Shown in pieces: positions 49,539 through 62,425 of a stretch of DNA of 64,000 nucleotides. The notes under the pieces are model-generated. The model did no database searches. It had not been told where the DNA came from and was given only the letters and a program-made list of their open reading frames with translations. Location of the stretch: positions 97,343,412-97,407,411 of the forward strand of contig NC_088171.1 in NCBI RefSeq assembly GCF_028769735.1. Direction: 5' to 3'. How positions within the stretch are numbered: position 1 is the first letter of the stretch; the number at the start of each line of letters is the position of its first letter. Origin of the DNA: Zonotrichia leucophrys gambelii. Its lineage: Eukaryota; Chordata; Aves; Passeriformes; Passerellidae. The translations under genes were made by a program, and so were the position numbers.

Positions 49539-52500
49539 TCTACACCCCTTTAAAATTGGAGAAACTTGTTTTGGTGAAACTCCCTAAAAAGGAGGAGCTC
49601 TTTCCTTTTTTCCTTTCTTGGAAGGAAATGAATAAAGTCAGTCTTTCAGATAGCAGATTTTAAAACAGGAAGATCTAATGAAAGGAGTTGGAAGTTTGCA
49701 GCACAAAGAGAAATTGCTGAAGACAGCACACAGCAGCTAGGAAAACTCATAAGTGATAGCAGGGGCATTCTAAAGGATTTGTTGAAGTTTGTACTAGTAA
49801 AGTTCATCAAAACTTTCTACTCTTTCTTGCCTTAGTTTGAATTTTCATGTCTTATTTTAAATTCTAATAGAGATTGCATTCATTGCTTAATTATGTCATT
49901 TTGTCATGGGGATTTCAGTATGAGGAAGAAGGTAAAACATATTCATCCCAAAATTCCAGCAGATCTTATTTTAGTCAACCCATACCTTAACTATTTACAT
50001 GAAACTGTGAGTGCCAAAAAAAAAAGTATTAAATTTTCTAATCTCCCCTACACTACCTTTCTCACCATATTCTTGTACTAGGAACCATCAGTACTATTTT
50101 TTTTGCCCCTCTCCCTGTTCTTGCTCTCATTAGTATAATGACATATTATATACATGTCGTAAAGAAGGCCTCAGAAATATCCAGGAACAGCAATTATTTT
50201 GGGTACTTGAAATTAAGGAAGAAAAAAATACTTGCAGTTAAACCATGATGTGGCCCTTTGTGTTTATACCAAAAATAACCTTTCTACAGTGAAATGATTA
50301 ATTCTGGGTTGCATGGAAGGTTCTGGTATTCCTCTATGGCAAGTGGCTTATAGAACAGCTAGCAAGGATACTGAAACACTTGATTCCTGAGTCTATATAT
50401 TACTTACACTGAACATTGCTCAAGAAATCTGCAATATAATTTGCATAGGAATATCTTTTTTTTTAATACTAAAATTTAAAAATCTTAAAAATCAAATGTG
50501 GGTCATTAGCAATAGCAAATAGCAATATACAATGCTGTTTTTCTCCGGTCATGAGCATTTTAGCTCTCACTTTAAAATTTCACATCTACAGATGGAAGAA
50601 AAAAAACCTTGTTGTTTTCTGGCTAGAATAAGATTACAGATGATCAGAATGAAAAGGATTAAAAGGAATAAAGGTCTTTCAGGAGAGTCTGTTCCCTGAC
50701 CACTGGGAAAAAATGTCAATATTAATGAAAAGAAATTATATTCCTTTACAAATTTAATGGCACTGGACTTGGAGAAGTTAACACTTTAAAGTGGACATTG
50801 AGGGTTTAACGATTACATAATTTTTTTAAAGTAGTAGTGTAACAGTCTTGCTCTAGGGATCAGGGTGGAGCTGAAAACAAGAAAGAAAAAACATTCGAGC
50901 TTGCAGTTTTCTAATTCTTTATGCTATTTATTTGTTTTATGTCTAAGTCTCGCTTCCTGCCACATGAAAAAAAGAAATATGGTAGTTATCAGTAGCTTGA
51001 GAGCTATGAGAGTACATACCATTTATTGCAGGGCAGTCAAGTGACAAGAATGTGGTAGCCTGCCAGAGGGTGAAAGGAAAGGAAGGAGAGGCTAAGAAGA
51101 TAGTGAATTAAAGAACATACGAGGGGAGGAAAAATGGTAGAAAGGTTAATGTAGGTTCAGCACAGTGTCAGAAATCAAGTCAAAAGGCTAAAGTGTGAGT
51201 TCACTACCAAAAAATGAAATCCAGTAGCAAGCTAGGCAATGAAATGAAACTTAGGTATTAGAAACTAAAGGATATTGTGCTACTCATAACATTTGGGAAG
51301 GGATCCACCATTGGAGCTGGATAACCACCTAACCAAGGTATTTTATCTGATTAGTCAGTTGTAGTGCAGTCAAACATTAAAAGAAAAATAAGAAGAAATC
51401 TATGAGGTATCAACGATCCATAGAATAGGTCCTACCCAAGTGGCAAACCAGGTAGTCACCTAGGAGAGCAAAATATTAAGTGCAGCAAATAGTCTAGTGG
51501 CCATTTATTGTGCCAGTGGAGATTCTCTTGGGTGAATGTCTTTCAGACTGCCCAGCAAAAGTGGCAGCAAGAGCGTGAAGTAGGTGCCTCTGGTTTCAAC
51601 CAGATATCATTACTAAAATCCGAGATTACTTTTTCTAAAATGAGAGGAAAGATGCTTAAATGGCTCATAAAAAGTAGAGATGAGAATTATTCCCCCAAAT
51701 CCATTTGGTGTGTCACAGCTGTAGCTGCCATCATGTGCGCATGTGTGCTGGAACGTGTGCGTGTATGGGCATGTCCCTGGTTTTGGTTTGTGTGCTTAGT
51801 TAGTTATTTTTTAACAAGAGCTACTCTGATGCCAGATCCTTGCTTATGGAAAGGGTTTTGCTTGTCCGAGTCCTCTGCTCTCTCATAAGTGCAGCCATCC
51901 TCAACACTTTTCAGACCTCTCAGTGACCTTGGAATCAGATCAATGCAGGCTGAATTAAAGCATTTAGGTTTTTGCATCCCACTATTAAGTGTAAAAACCC
52001 CTGCTGTTTCCATATGCTGCAGCTTTGGAATTTGGAAATTTTATATGCAATGATTATGTTCAGAAATGTTTTGGGTTCTAATTCTTTCCTATGTACTATA
52101 TTTCTTATTTTCATAGCTGTATGAGAGAAATTGCCTTTTATGTTTGAAAATTAGTTTCTAATATTTTATTTCCACTTTTATTTTTGCTGCCTTATTTTAT
52201 TTTATTCCAAGTTCAGTATTAGGACTTTTGCATTATTTCAGATCAGAGACAGAATTTCTGGCTTTCTGAAATAGACTTGAGCTATTTCTGCAGTAGTTTG
52301 TTGAAGATAATTGCAATAATTTTAATTTCAATCTCATAAATTATAGAAAAAATACTTAATATTCTGTTTATCTTATACTCTGTCTTTATCAGAAGCAAAA
52401 TAACCAGGAATAAGCAGAGGCATCTCTTATGTGGACATTTGTTTGTCAAATGACAGCTACATTGATCATGCCCATCAAATTGTTTCTCCTCAGTAAGTCT

Positions 52501-55151
52501 TTGAAGATTTTTGTGAATAATTACAAGTTTAGGCCACATCTTCTTTCTGGACAAATTCTACAGTTTGCACAATTAAATTAGGTAAACATGAAAGACAATT
52601 GCTTAAAAGAAAAAAAAGAAAACAACATTATTTTGAGAAAGAAATTGGAAGAAACAACAGCTCTTATCTGTCATCAAAACTGTCAGTTTGATGCACAAAG
52701 AGAAAGCAAATGCTTCAGTGCTGCAATAATGACCTTCAACATTATTTCTTTGAACTGTGAGCACTGCCTTTCTGAAACACTGTCCTTTGGTTCCCTGCTG
52801 TAGAGGAAAAGAAAAGAAGATAAATAATGTCTGAATACTTAACTAATGCATGTTCAAAATTGATAAGGCAAATAAATACATGAATTTTTTCCCTCTTTTC
52901 CTGTGCTGTGCACATTTAGGTCTCTTTAGCAAAAGGGAAGCTCTTTCTTTCCTTACAGAAGATTGATATTATTTAAAAAATGTAGCTTGGAAGGATAGAG
53001 GTTTATGTAAAATTTAAACACAGCAATCAGTAAAGGGTAGAAAAAGAAGTATAGGAAGTGGATATTTGATGAAAGGAATTGATAAGATATATCTTTTATA
53101 TACAAGGCAATAATGTATAAGAGTAATAACTGAGAATAAAGTAAGAATATTAAGTACAAACACTAGAAAATCATCATATTCTGTGAAAAGAACATTGAGG
53201 ATTTTTTCCCTACCTATTCTTTTTATTTTATTTTCTAACTAGAATACTGTGTGCTGAAGCATATTTCATGCAGAAATGTTTTCTAAATTATGTGATTTTT
53301 GTATGCACCGATCTGCATACTGTGTTAATATTTGCTGTCATGGAAAGAAAAATTCAACTTCTCTTTTTTTTCCCCAGCTGTCAGATTGATTTTGACATCA
53401 CTGTGTTTCATTATATAAGAAGAGATTTCTCAGAGTGAGTGAAAGCATCTGAAACCTATCTTCAGTGGTATAAATATGTCTAACTGTTTTTTCTTTTTTT
53501 TTAAAGATGAATTCATTTTAATACAATTTTCTCCCTCCTCTTTTGAGTTCTTCACCATTGGCAGACCTTTATACATGATCAGTTGGAATTAATTTCTAAC
53601 TCATTTCACTTAGTCCTATTCAAGAAGGAGCTTTTAATCAGAAATTATATCAAAAATCCTCTCACAGGTGCTGCTAACAAGCCTTACAAGTTTGTTGCAT
53701 CCTAGAGGCTGATCTAAATGGTACTGGGTTCTGATAAAAACTTTCTGATGACACACATGCTGGCCAGACTCCCTGTGAAACCAGTTGGAGTGATTCTGCT
53801 GATTTAGAGAGCTGGAGCATTGTTGGAGACTATAAACAGCAATTTGCTGATTTTGCAAAAGTTTTCTGCTTTGGTTGCTTTTATGGAAGCTAATGAGAAT
53901 GTCTCTGCTAACATCCAAATAACTAGGCTAATGGTCCCTGGGTTGGGAAACATAACTCAACTGAATATGGATCATATCAAACCCAGCAAAAATCTTGTGG
54001 AAGAAGTATTGCCAACTGCAATATGTAATGGTTAACAAGCAAAAATGCAGGCCAAAACAAGATAATTTATCTGAAATCATAGAAATCCTTAAAGAGCTTT
54101 AGAAATCACACATAAAATATGTCCTGCCTGAAATTCATGGGCCTTGAAATGACATTAAGAAAAAAAGTTAAAATCAAAATGCAAATCAAAACATATCTAG
54201 TTGAAACACAAATAAAAACGTGAAAATCAAAATCAACAGTGAGAGCACCATACAAATTTGAACCCCAAACTCTCAGTTAATTCATTGCTTTGGGTAAAAG
54301 GGCAGAGGGCAGCATTGTGAGCAGGGTGCAGGATGGGAAAATATCTGTGGCATAATTGTAACAAAACCTGTCTCCCTGGAAAGTTATCAAAATTATTTCA
54401 AGCCCAATATCATCTCTATCAGAAAAAGTTCTAGCTAAACAGAGAGAATAATAGCACTGGTGTTCTTTAATTATCAAGAAATGTCATACCACACTTAAAG
54501 CAATTTTGAGTAGACTGTCAGTTGTGGATGTCAAAAGATGTATATATGGTTACCTTACAAGCCAGGTCAATATATTTACCTAAGACTGAAAGAAGAATAT
54601 TATCACCATTCTGTGCATCTTAGTGTTGTCATTTGAATAAATTTCTAACTCTTTTCTAAGCAGTTGGGCTCAAATGCAATATTTAAATTCTTATGTAATA
54701 ATGCATTAACAGTTTTGTTGTTGCTAATCCCATTCTGCCTTAATAAACTACGAACCCAGCTCACTGCTTTCCTTCTCTTTTATGCCCTGTCTCCTTTGGA
54801 AACAGTGAGTGGGTCTTCATCTTTAAGTGATACCAGATTAAGTTATGAAGTCGATGCATAGTCTTAAATGATGATAATAGAAATGTGAGTTTTATAGACA
54901 AACACTTTTTTTTTAAATAACAGTCATTTCATTCTGATTTGTATGTCTAAAGAGTCCAAAAAGACAAACTATCAAATGCATATAATCTTCGTAATTGCTA
55001 CATATTTCAGAATTTTTCTTATTTACTCCAGACTAATCCTTTGACATGTGAAAACAAAGGAACATGAATCTTTAGGTAGTATCACGAAACTTCAAATATT
55101 TGCCATTGCGCAAGAAAGCTGAAAAAAACCCCAGTTTCTACAAATCACTAT
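49539..55151. other. Unique AT-rich DNA, no gene
   Basis: The longest frame, 126 codons at 51508-51888, has no signal, domain or codon-use sign of being a gene. Part of it is a GTGCGCATGTG-type repeat-rich patch at 51735-51775. Confidence 0.5.
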
Positions 55152-55259
55152 CCCTTTTTTTCTTTTTTCTTTTTTTCTTTTTTTTTCTTTTTTTCTTTTT
55201 TCTTTTTCTTTTTTCTTTTTTTTCCTTTTTTTTTGCTTTTTCCTTTTTTTTTTTTTTTT
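55152..55259 (-). repeat. Polypyrimidine tract, T-runs broken by single C
   Basis: About 108 bp of CTTTTTT-type units on the plus strand (A-runs with G on the minus strand), interrupted only by a G near 55235. The lysine-rich minus-strand frame at 55092-55319 is its translation. An old poly-A tail that has gained interruptions is one possible origin, though no retrocopy is visible beside it. Confidence 0.92.
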
Positions 55260-56084
55260 GGTGTTAATGTGTCTAAACACATGCAGCAAAAACAAAAAGC
55301 TCCATAGACCTAGCAACATTCAGGATTATTTCTCTGATGGAAGCATTATTATCCTCAACATTCATTTTTGCATCTCTCCTAGCAATCTGTCTCTTTGCAT
55401 CTTAATTCTATTTAGCAAACACTATAGTTCACTATAATTGCAGCTTTATCAACAACAACAGGGCTTTTCCATTGAATCTCAAAGCAAATTTTCATTAAAT
55501 GCTAGCCTGTTATTTCTTTCACAGATATTTGTAAAAACCTGTGATTTTGCTGTCTAATATAATGACAGCCTGTTTTTCTTTTCCTTCATGTGGGAAAGGA
55601 TTTTATGAGGTTTATGGGTTTTTGCTTTATTTAGGTTGAATTTGTGCCCCCTGAGGTTTGTATTTCGTTTGGAATAATGATATAGTAGCACAAAAACCTC
55701 AGCATTAGCTGACAGACATAAAAACCATAGAACTACCACAGACTCAGCCTCAATTGGTAATTCTCTCACTGATCACTGTATTCTTTGAGTTTGAAAATCA
55801 ACCCAAGTTTTATATTGAAGATCTCATAAGATTTTGTTCAAAGACTTCAATACAGAGAATAATAAAATACACGGAATGTTTCAGGATCCCATGAAGAAAA
55901 AGCTAAGACAAGCTCTTGGCAAAAAAACTTGACTGTGAGAAACTGGCTGACATTAGAAGTAATAATTCTTTTTAGGTGCTCGCTTTTATTCTAGGCTTGT
56001 TCAGCTTCAGAAGACAACAAATCTTTCTGAATTTCTTACCAGAAAAACTATTATGCTGTTGCCTTTTCCCCAGTCTGGAAATGA
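55260..56084. other. Unique AT-rich DNA, no gene
   Basis: No repeat or coding frame of interest seen. Confidence 0.5.
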
Positions 56085-56130
56085 AACTTGAGATAATTTT
56101 AATAATGAGGGAATAGTACAAAAGCGGATC

Positions 56131-56136
56131 TTTATT
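56131..56136 (-). promoter_or_regulatory. Polyadenylation signal of the LTR-like element
   Basis: TTTATT on the plus strand is AATAAA in the element's direction, followed by GATCCGCTTTTG, as expected at the R/U5 boundary. Confidence 0.6.
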
Positions 56137-56206
56137 TGATCTTCAGGAGCAGTTATGGAAAGGTGTCCACAAAAGCCCCCCTCACCATCCTCCAGGGGTG
56201 AGTATA

Positions 56207-56213
56207 TTTTATA
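56207..56213 (-). promoter_or_regulatory. TATA box of the LTR-like element
   Basis: TTTTATA on the plus strand is TATAAAA in the element's direction, preceded by CC in the context CCTATAAAATATA. Confidence 0.55.
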
Positions 56214-57236
56214 GGTTTTAGGAAATTAGAATAAATTATAAAAAGCACCAATTAGGAGAAAAAGTGGTGATGAAATTACCCCCCAGGTCAAGCCCTTTCT
56301 CTGAAGCCCCCCCTTCAGCACTAGTAGTACTTTGTCCATGAGAATGTATCTTAAAGAGTTGTTCTCATTCTCAGTCTTGGCTCCCCGGAAGGGCCAAGAC
56401 AGCACTGGGGCCTTGTGCCCACTGGGGCTTGGAGCTCTGGAATTTGTTTTGTCTTTCTGCTTAAGGAAAAGCCATGGAAAACTACTGAGAAAACTTGTCA
56501 GTAATACAATAGACTACAGAGCTACAAATATATGTGTGAAGAATACAGACAGCGCATAAAAAAAAAAAGAGGCAAAACCTAAATGGCATCAGTGCATCTC
56601 TCAGCCCTGGCAGTGAATTATTTATCAGATTTCCCAGTTAGATTTAATTGTCTTTCATTCTTTACCAAAGTACTATGACTACAAATTCAGTCAAACATTT
56701 TCCTATTTGTAAGGGTAAACAGAGATACTACTTTTCTTCTTAGTAATAAGAATCTAATTTAGAAAAGCTTTTGAAGAAAATTTAATTGAGGTCCTGGTGA
56801 GGATATAGAGCAGTAAGACACAGAAAAGCTGAAAATGGATTTCAGGTACTTTAAAACCAGGAGTTTAAATCTCCATATCAGTAGTTACCAAACTTGGAAG
56901 ACTTAAAAATATCTTTAGGGCCATAAGTTTTACCTTACAGTAAACTTCATATTTTATCTTTGCCTGTTGTGAAGACAGAGGTTCTACTGCAGGCGGAGCT
57001 ATCTGTTGTGCCAGCCTGAACCATATTTAGGAATTCCGCTCTGAAAGTTTATTTTTGGAAGATATTCATAGAAGTTGGAAAGAAGGGCCTCCCTGTGTTC
57101 AAGATCCTGGTAGATCAGGATTTATTTCAGCAGGTAACAGCTTACTAGTGCTTTTCTTTTTCTTTCTTAAGCACCTTTTATACATGCACACAGGCACGCA
57201 TGCATAAATGCATACACTTACATATGTATGTTGTAC

Positions 57237-57242
<6 letters not shown>

Positions 57243-57289
<47 letters not shown>
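57243..57289. repeat. (AT)n microsatellite
   Basis: 47 bp of uninterrupted AT alternation. It can extrude as a cruciform, and length is likely variable. The YIYIYI frame on the minus strand is its translation. Confidence 0.95.
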
Positions 57290-57294
<5 letters not shown>

Positions 57295-58778
57295 AATAGA
57301 TGAGATGCCAAACTAACATTCTGCTTTTAAAAAGCAGGAAAATATTTAAGTACCCCACCTCTTAAGGTGTTACTACTTTAGGCCCTTCTCAGTTGGTTTC
57401 CAGAGATTGTTAAGTATTTCTAACTCTATAAATTTGATAGTATGTTTCTTTACCAGGTGTATTATTTTTATAATTGAGCTGTTGTATTTTCAGAGCCTTC
57501 AACTTCAGAACAAAATCTTACCATGTTTCTATATGTGTTTGTATTTGAGTTCCAGGGTTCCACTCACAAAGAATCAACACATGCATGAGCCATCCCAAAT
57601 GTAGGTCTCTATAGCTCCATATTAATATATACCTGTACTATAAAATTATATTTTCTAGGAATATAGGCAATAATTTTCACATCACTCCTGACAGCTTGTG
57701 GAGAAACTAGGAAGTTAATATCAAATGTAAGTGTATTTTATATAACAATTGTTTTTCAAAAACTTATCGCTATTGGCATTATCACGAGCAAAAACATTCC
57801 TGAGAGAAAAAAAAAATAGCAAAATAACTGGAGAGGAAGGAATGGTTTAATGAGTGTCTTATTTCAGCTGCTGCAAAGTTGCAGGCAATTACAAATATTT
57901 ACAGCTCCAAGTTTGGGCAATGGTGTATTAAACTAAAACCACTGAGAACAGGACTGGATCCCAGTTCTAGCTGCTTTGTGTGGCTTAAACACAGCGAATA
58001 GAAAGTTGCCCTAAAAACACATTCTAGGTTATATCTGAAGTATATAATTATGCTGTACAGACCTTTTATTCAAGAGGCAGATACAGCTCTAATGTTTTTC
58101 AGCTAATAGGAATTAGAGATTTTTACAGTAGATGTGTGTGTTTGTGTATGTGTTTGCATGTGCACAGCAAGGAGAATATTTAAAGAAAAACTATTGCATG
58201 CAACAAGAGTTTAAATCATTAAAGACAATACCAGCAGGAAAAGAATATCAGGTTTTAATACTTTGGAAGTAAAAACAATTAGATCACCATTACCTTTCTG
58301 TTTTCTCCCATGCACTGTTTTTTGGCTTTGCCTTATTTGTCATATGTTCATCCCTGACACCTTGGCCATAACCAGAAAATTCCTGAGTGATGGCTACTGT
58401 GCAGTCACACAAGTGCAAGAACTTTGCAATACATTTACTAATTCTGATTTTTAAGTCTCAAAAACCCAGTTCTTTGTGGTTGTCATAAGGAGGGCAGTAG
58501 CATGCAGTAGTAATAACAGGCTTACGCCACTCATCCCATGTTCAAAATTATAGGACAGCTGGGATGCTGGAATCTTCTAACCTTCCACTTTGTGCTGTTT
58601 TCATCCTCATGTTCAGTCATCCCATGCTCTCCTCTCTAACTCTGAGTATAACCAGAACACACCCTCCCACCCTTAAAATACAGCTCTGTAAGAGGGTGAT
58701 GGACTCAATCAATGACAGGCAGGATGTGCGCACTCTGTGCTTAGCAGGAGGGAAATAAGGCCCAAGGAGTTGGAGAAG

Positions 58779-58803
58779 TGTGTGTGTGTGTGTTTGTGTG
58801 TAT
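58779..58803. repeat. (GT)n microsatellite, interrupted
   Basis: A GT run with one TTT interruption, ending TGTGTATG. It lies just before the CR1 copy that begins near 58818. Confidence 0.85.
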
Positions 58804-58817
58804 GACTCTTATTGTCT

Positions 58818-59598
58818 TGAGAAATCAGCCCACATGAACCTCATGAAGTTCAACAAGTCCAAGTGCAACTGGATTGGGGTAATCCCAGACTGGGAGAACT
58901 CACTGGAACCAGTCCTGTGGAGAAGCACTTAGGGGTTCTCGTGGATGAAGACATGGACATGAGTCAACAGCTTGCACTCACGGCCCAGAAATCCATACAC
59001 TTCCTAGGTTGCATCAAAAGCAGGGTGGGCAGCAGGTGGAGGGACTCTGCCCCTCTGCTCTGCTCTCTCAAGACTCCAGTTGGAATGCTCTATCCAACTC
59101 TGGGATACTTCCCACAAGAAAGACGTGATCCTGATAGAGCAGGTCCAGGGAGTCTGTCAAGATGATCAGAGGGCTGGAACACCTATGCTATGGATACAGG
59201 CTGAGAGATATGAGGTTGTTCAGTCTGGAAAAGAAAAAGCTTTGGGGAGACCTCATTGAAGCTCTTCAGTACCTTAAGGGGGCTTATGAAAAGTGTAGAG
59301 ACTTTTACATGTCCAGATAGTGGTGACAGGACAGGGGGCAATGATTTTAAACTGAAAGAGGACAGGTTTAGATTAAATATTAGGCAGAAGTTCTGTACTC
59401 AGAGGCTGGTGAAGCACAGAAATAAGTTGCTCAGAGAGGCAGCGGATGTTCTATCCCTGTCAGTGTTCAAGATCAGGTTGGATCAGGAGCATGAGCAACC
59501 TGATCGGGTGAATGGCATCCCTACCCATGGCAGGAGGGCTGGAACTAAGTGATCTTTAAGGTTCCTTTCAATCCTACCCATTCTATATGATTCTATGT
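58818..59598 (+). mobile_element. CR1 LINE, C-terminal RT to intact 3' tail
   Basis: The broken frame at 58863-59165 contains LGVLVDEDMDMSQQLALTAQ and a SRWRDSAPLLCSL block of CR1 ORF2. The 3' UTR follows: GACAGGACAGGGGGCAATGA, AGGCAGAAGTTCTGTACTCA, and CCCATGGCAGGAGGGCTGGA followed by an AACTAAGTGATCTTTAAGGT block. The end is CCATTCTATATGATTCTATG, the terminal octamer repeats. It is 5'-truncated just before the AAGTTCAACAAGTCCAAGTG block. Confidence 0.93.
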
Positions 59599-60244
59599 CT
59601 AAAGTAAGAGCTACCTCAAAAAAAAATCTGGCAGGATAATGGCCAAATAAACTGGTGATATAAATTGGCTGTAATCTTCCACTGGCAAGGGTATCTCAAT
59701 TCCCCAGGAGTGTCCCAGCCACTAGACTGTAGCATATTGAAGACAAGGTGAAGGAGAGGATTTGTCTTCTCATGAAGAAAAATTGTGCCTGTTATTTTAT
59801 GTGAAATATTTTCTCTCAATTATATCACCCTGAGTGCTCCTGAAGAGGAGGATGAATCATCAAAGATGTTTTATTCTTAAATCTTCCCCAGAAGAAATAA
59901 GCCAAAGGGTTGAAAATGTGCCTACACAAAGTAGGATAGAGTTCTCTACAGCTGAGCTTCTAAGTCACTTACATGTCTTGAACAATTTTCTTTGACCATC
60001 TTTTTTTCAGAGTCAAAATAGTATTGATAATTCATAATACTGAGAAATGTGACCCTATGTTTCTAATTGTTCTAAAGGCATAATTATTAGGATATTTTTA
60101 AGTATCTGTGCTTTGCTGAGAATTTTTTATCTTTTTATATTTTAAGTGTCTAGTTGGTGCCTTAAGTTTTAGCTTTCATATTTTTAGATTCTGTACTGCC
60201 CTAGTGTGTGACTCTGAACTTCATATAAAGTGTTAGCAAGTTCT
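59599..60244. other. Unique AT-rich spacer, no gene
   Basis: Lies between the CR1 tail and the LTR-like element. Nothing recognisable. Confidence 0.5.
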
Positions 60245-60613
60245 CTTCATGGGGTAGTTAGACAAAATAATCCTTTTCCAGCCTGAGGACCAAGGACACT
60301 GTTGCAGCTTTAGGCTCAAGAAGCATAAACAACAGCAAATTGAGGAAATCAATCTGAGCAGACTGAGACTTCATACTCTGAAGCTGTAATTGGCCAATTA
60401 ACCTCACTATGTAAATGGACCAAAACTCATAGAAGTGTGAAAACTCATGACTGATCATCCATCTCGCATCCATCTTGTGTCCATCTTGGGCCAAGCCACA
60501 GCTGGGCTCTCGTGCTGCCCAAGATGTATCCTTTGAAGGCCTTTTAATGAATACCTGCTTTATTCCTTTGGTTCTGGCTAGCCTCTGTTCCAGGTCAGCC
60601 TCTCTATGCATCA
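60245..60613 (+). mobile_element. LTR-like element, ERVL-type by resemblance
   Basis: The segment AATTGGCCAATTAACCTCA, then TATGTAAATGGACCAAAACT, then TAGAAGTGTGAAAACTCATG, then CTCTCGTGCTGCCCAAGATG has the U3 order I associate with a common passerine LTR. It ends in TACCTGCTTTATTCC and GCCTCTGTTCCAGGTCAGCC, closing near GCATCA at 60613. The usual polyadenylation signal is degraded to AATGAA near 60547. The 5' boundary is uncertain (TGGGG at 60250 or TGAGG at 60282). No target duplication was identified, and no internal region follows. Family assignment is from memory and should be checked. Confidence 0.6.
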
Positions 60614-61026
60614 AAGTATTTACATAGACTATAGTTAGCAACAAACTAGATAGGGGGGATAATGCTTGCTGTACATAACAGACTAAGGTGAGTTACTGAT
60701 TGATGCAATACATTTTATCTTATAGATATTTATAAAATGGTGCCCTCAATCAGATTTTTGTAGTCTTCACCTATTAGAGTTTTCCCTCCTGTGTAATCTT
60801 TATGATGACAATGCATGGTCCACAAAGCCATTGTTAATAAATAACATGGTGATTTCAAATATTCTGTTCATCTCAGTTGTCTCAAAGGTCTTTCTTATTT
60901 CATAATCAGAACTATGAGATTTAGATAATTGCAAAAAAGTAACTGAGAAAGAGAAATACATTGATTAATGTAAATCCCTGTACTTTGACTGACTAATAGT
61001 AGCTGCCTGCATGTCAGACTGTGGGA

Positions 61027-61080
61027 ATTTGCATACTATGCTAAGTTGCTAAGATAGAACTGTTCTATCATTATGCAAAT
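61027..61080. promoter_or_regulatory. Nested inverted repeat with paired octamer motifs
   Basis: Outer arms ATTTGCATA (61027-61035) and TATGCAAAT (61072-61080) are exact reverse complements. Each contains the octamer ATTTGCAT/ATGCAAAT, recognised by POU (Oct) factors. Inside, GATAGAAC (61053-61060) and GTTCTATC (61062-61069) form a second perfect inverted repeat with a 1-nt centre. The inner repeat lies off-centre. The family-level knowledge used is the octamer consensus; function is inferred. Confidence 0.45.
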
Positions 61081-62425
61081 ATGAGTGCAAGAAAATGACA
61101 GACTGAGACACAAATACACACACTAAGCTGCAAGGGTGAATCAGTCAAAACTGCAGCAGCATTCCTGGATTCTTACTGGCTGAAACATTTCCAGTTTTGA
61201 AGCAATAGTGCTGGGATAGTTAAAATATGCAGAAATATAGACTAGGAAGGGAGGAACAGAGCCTGAAACAGATGTCAGTGACTTTCCTGGGAGATAATTT
61301 TCTGTCACTGTTCCTATTGCAAAATGAAGAAAACATTATTTTCCCCTTATAAAGATGCCTGGGTTCTTAAACTAGTAATGAGCTCTGAGACCCTTAAATG
61401 AAAGAGATAAGCTGAAAGTCTTAGATGCTGTAACAAAGATTATTAGCGCTAGGAAAGTGTTAAAAATTGCATTTATTTTATTCATCCTTGCACTTAAGTT
61501 TTTTATCTGAGGAAAACTATTTTCATGACATTTGGAAATCATGGAATTTTGGCTATGTTTTGAACTTATTAATTCTGGCTATAAATATTATGGTATGGAC
61601 CAAAGTGTATCATAAAAATGAGACCTTTCTTATTCTTTACTCATATCCTGTTTAAAGCATATTAAACGGTATGTTAAACTTTACTATGTAGACTAGATAT
61701 TCTAATTATGAGACCCTGCTCCTCTCAGATGAAATCATGTGCTAGCTATTGCTAAGATGATGTCAAACCTGTTTTACATGAGATAATGATGGATTCTAGG
61801 AAAGGAATAATTGTGTTGACCGCTGTATGAAATTTTCCTGTCATTTAAACAAAATTGTCATAATATAAGTCTGCTGTTTGAGAATACATAAAAAATATTG
61901 ATCATTAATTAGACTACATGATTCAGCATAAAGTTTCCTGGCACCAAAACTGCAGGACTTCAAGAAATCTCAGTCTTTGGGAGATACTTCCCTCATCTAT
62001 TTCCTTGTTTCAGCAGCAGAAAGCTCATAAAATCTTCTTGGACATATTAGCAAACACTGAAGGAACCACTTATGGAAAACTGTGGAGAAACACTATGGTT
62101 TCTGCCATTTACATCGTTAACATCCTATACTTCAAGTCAGACTTGCTCTGCTTTTCTCTATCCACTTTTCAAAACAGCAATCATGATTTCACTGCCAGGA
62201 GCTATAAAATAGCACAATTAATTTTTCTTTGCTAGAATTGTTGTCCCATGCCACACTCTACAGGGACTTCTCACGCTTTGTATCTGCATAGTCTCAGTTT
62301 ATAAGCTTCTTACTGTCAAAGGATTTCCTTTTCTAAGGAAGAAACATTATCTGAGCTCACCAAGAGGAGAGGGAAAGGGATAGAAATCAGGAGAACCAAA
62401 GGTCTGTGCATCATGGCACCCATGA

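Larger units (their letters stand above)
56085..56540 (-). mobile_element. LTR-like element with promoter and polyA signals
   Basis: On the minus strand the order is: a GC-richer U3-like part containing GGGGGGGCTTCAGAG; a TATA box (TATAAAA at 56207-56213); a GGATGGTGAGGGGGGCTTTT block; and AATAAA at 56131-56136, 77 bases later. A U5-like end (TTTTGTACTATTCCCTCATT) follows. This TATA-to-polyA spacing is the normal U3-R layout of a retroviral LTR. I recall similar sequence as a recurrent passerine LTR but cannot name the family. Both ends are approximate, and no target duplication was found. Confidence 0.65.
56541..58817. other. Unique AT-rich DNA with microsatellites, no gene
   Basis: Holds the (AT)n run at 57243-57289, a loose GT-rich patch at 58134-58163 and the (GT)n run at 58779-58803. 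No coding frame of note. Confidence 0.5.

Noticed and set aside
51508..51888. 126-codon plus-strand frame in unique DNA
   Set aside because: No domain or paralogous motif. About this length is expected by chance in 64 kb searched in six frames.
60258..60644. 128-codon minus-strand frame
   Set aside because: It runs antisense through the LTR-like element at 60245-60613.
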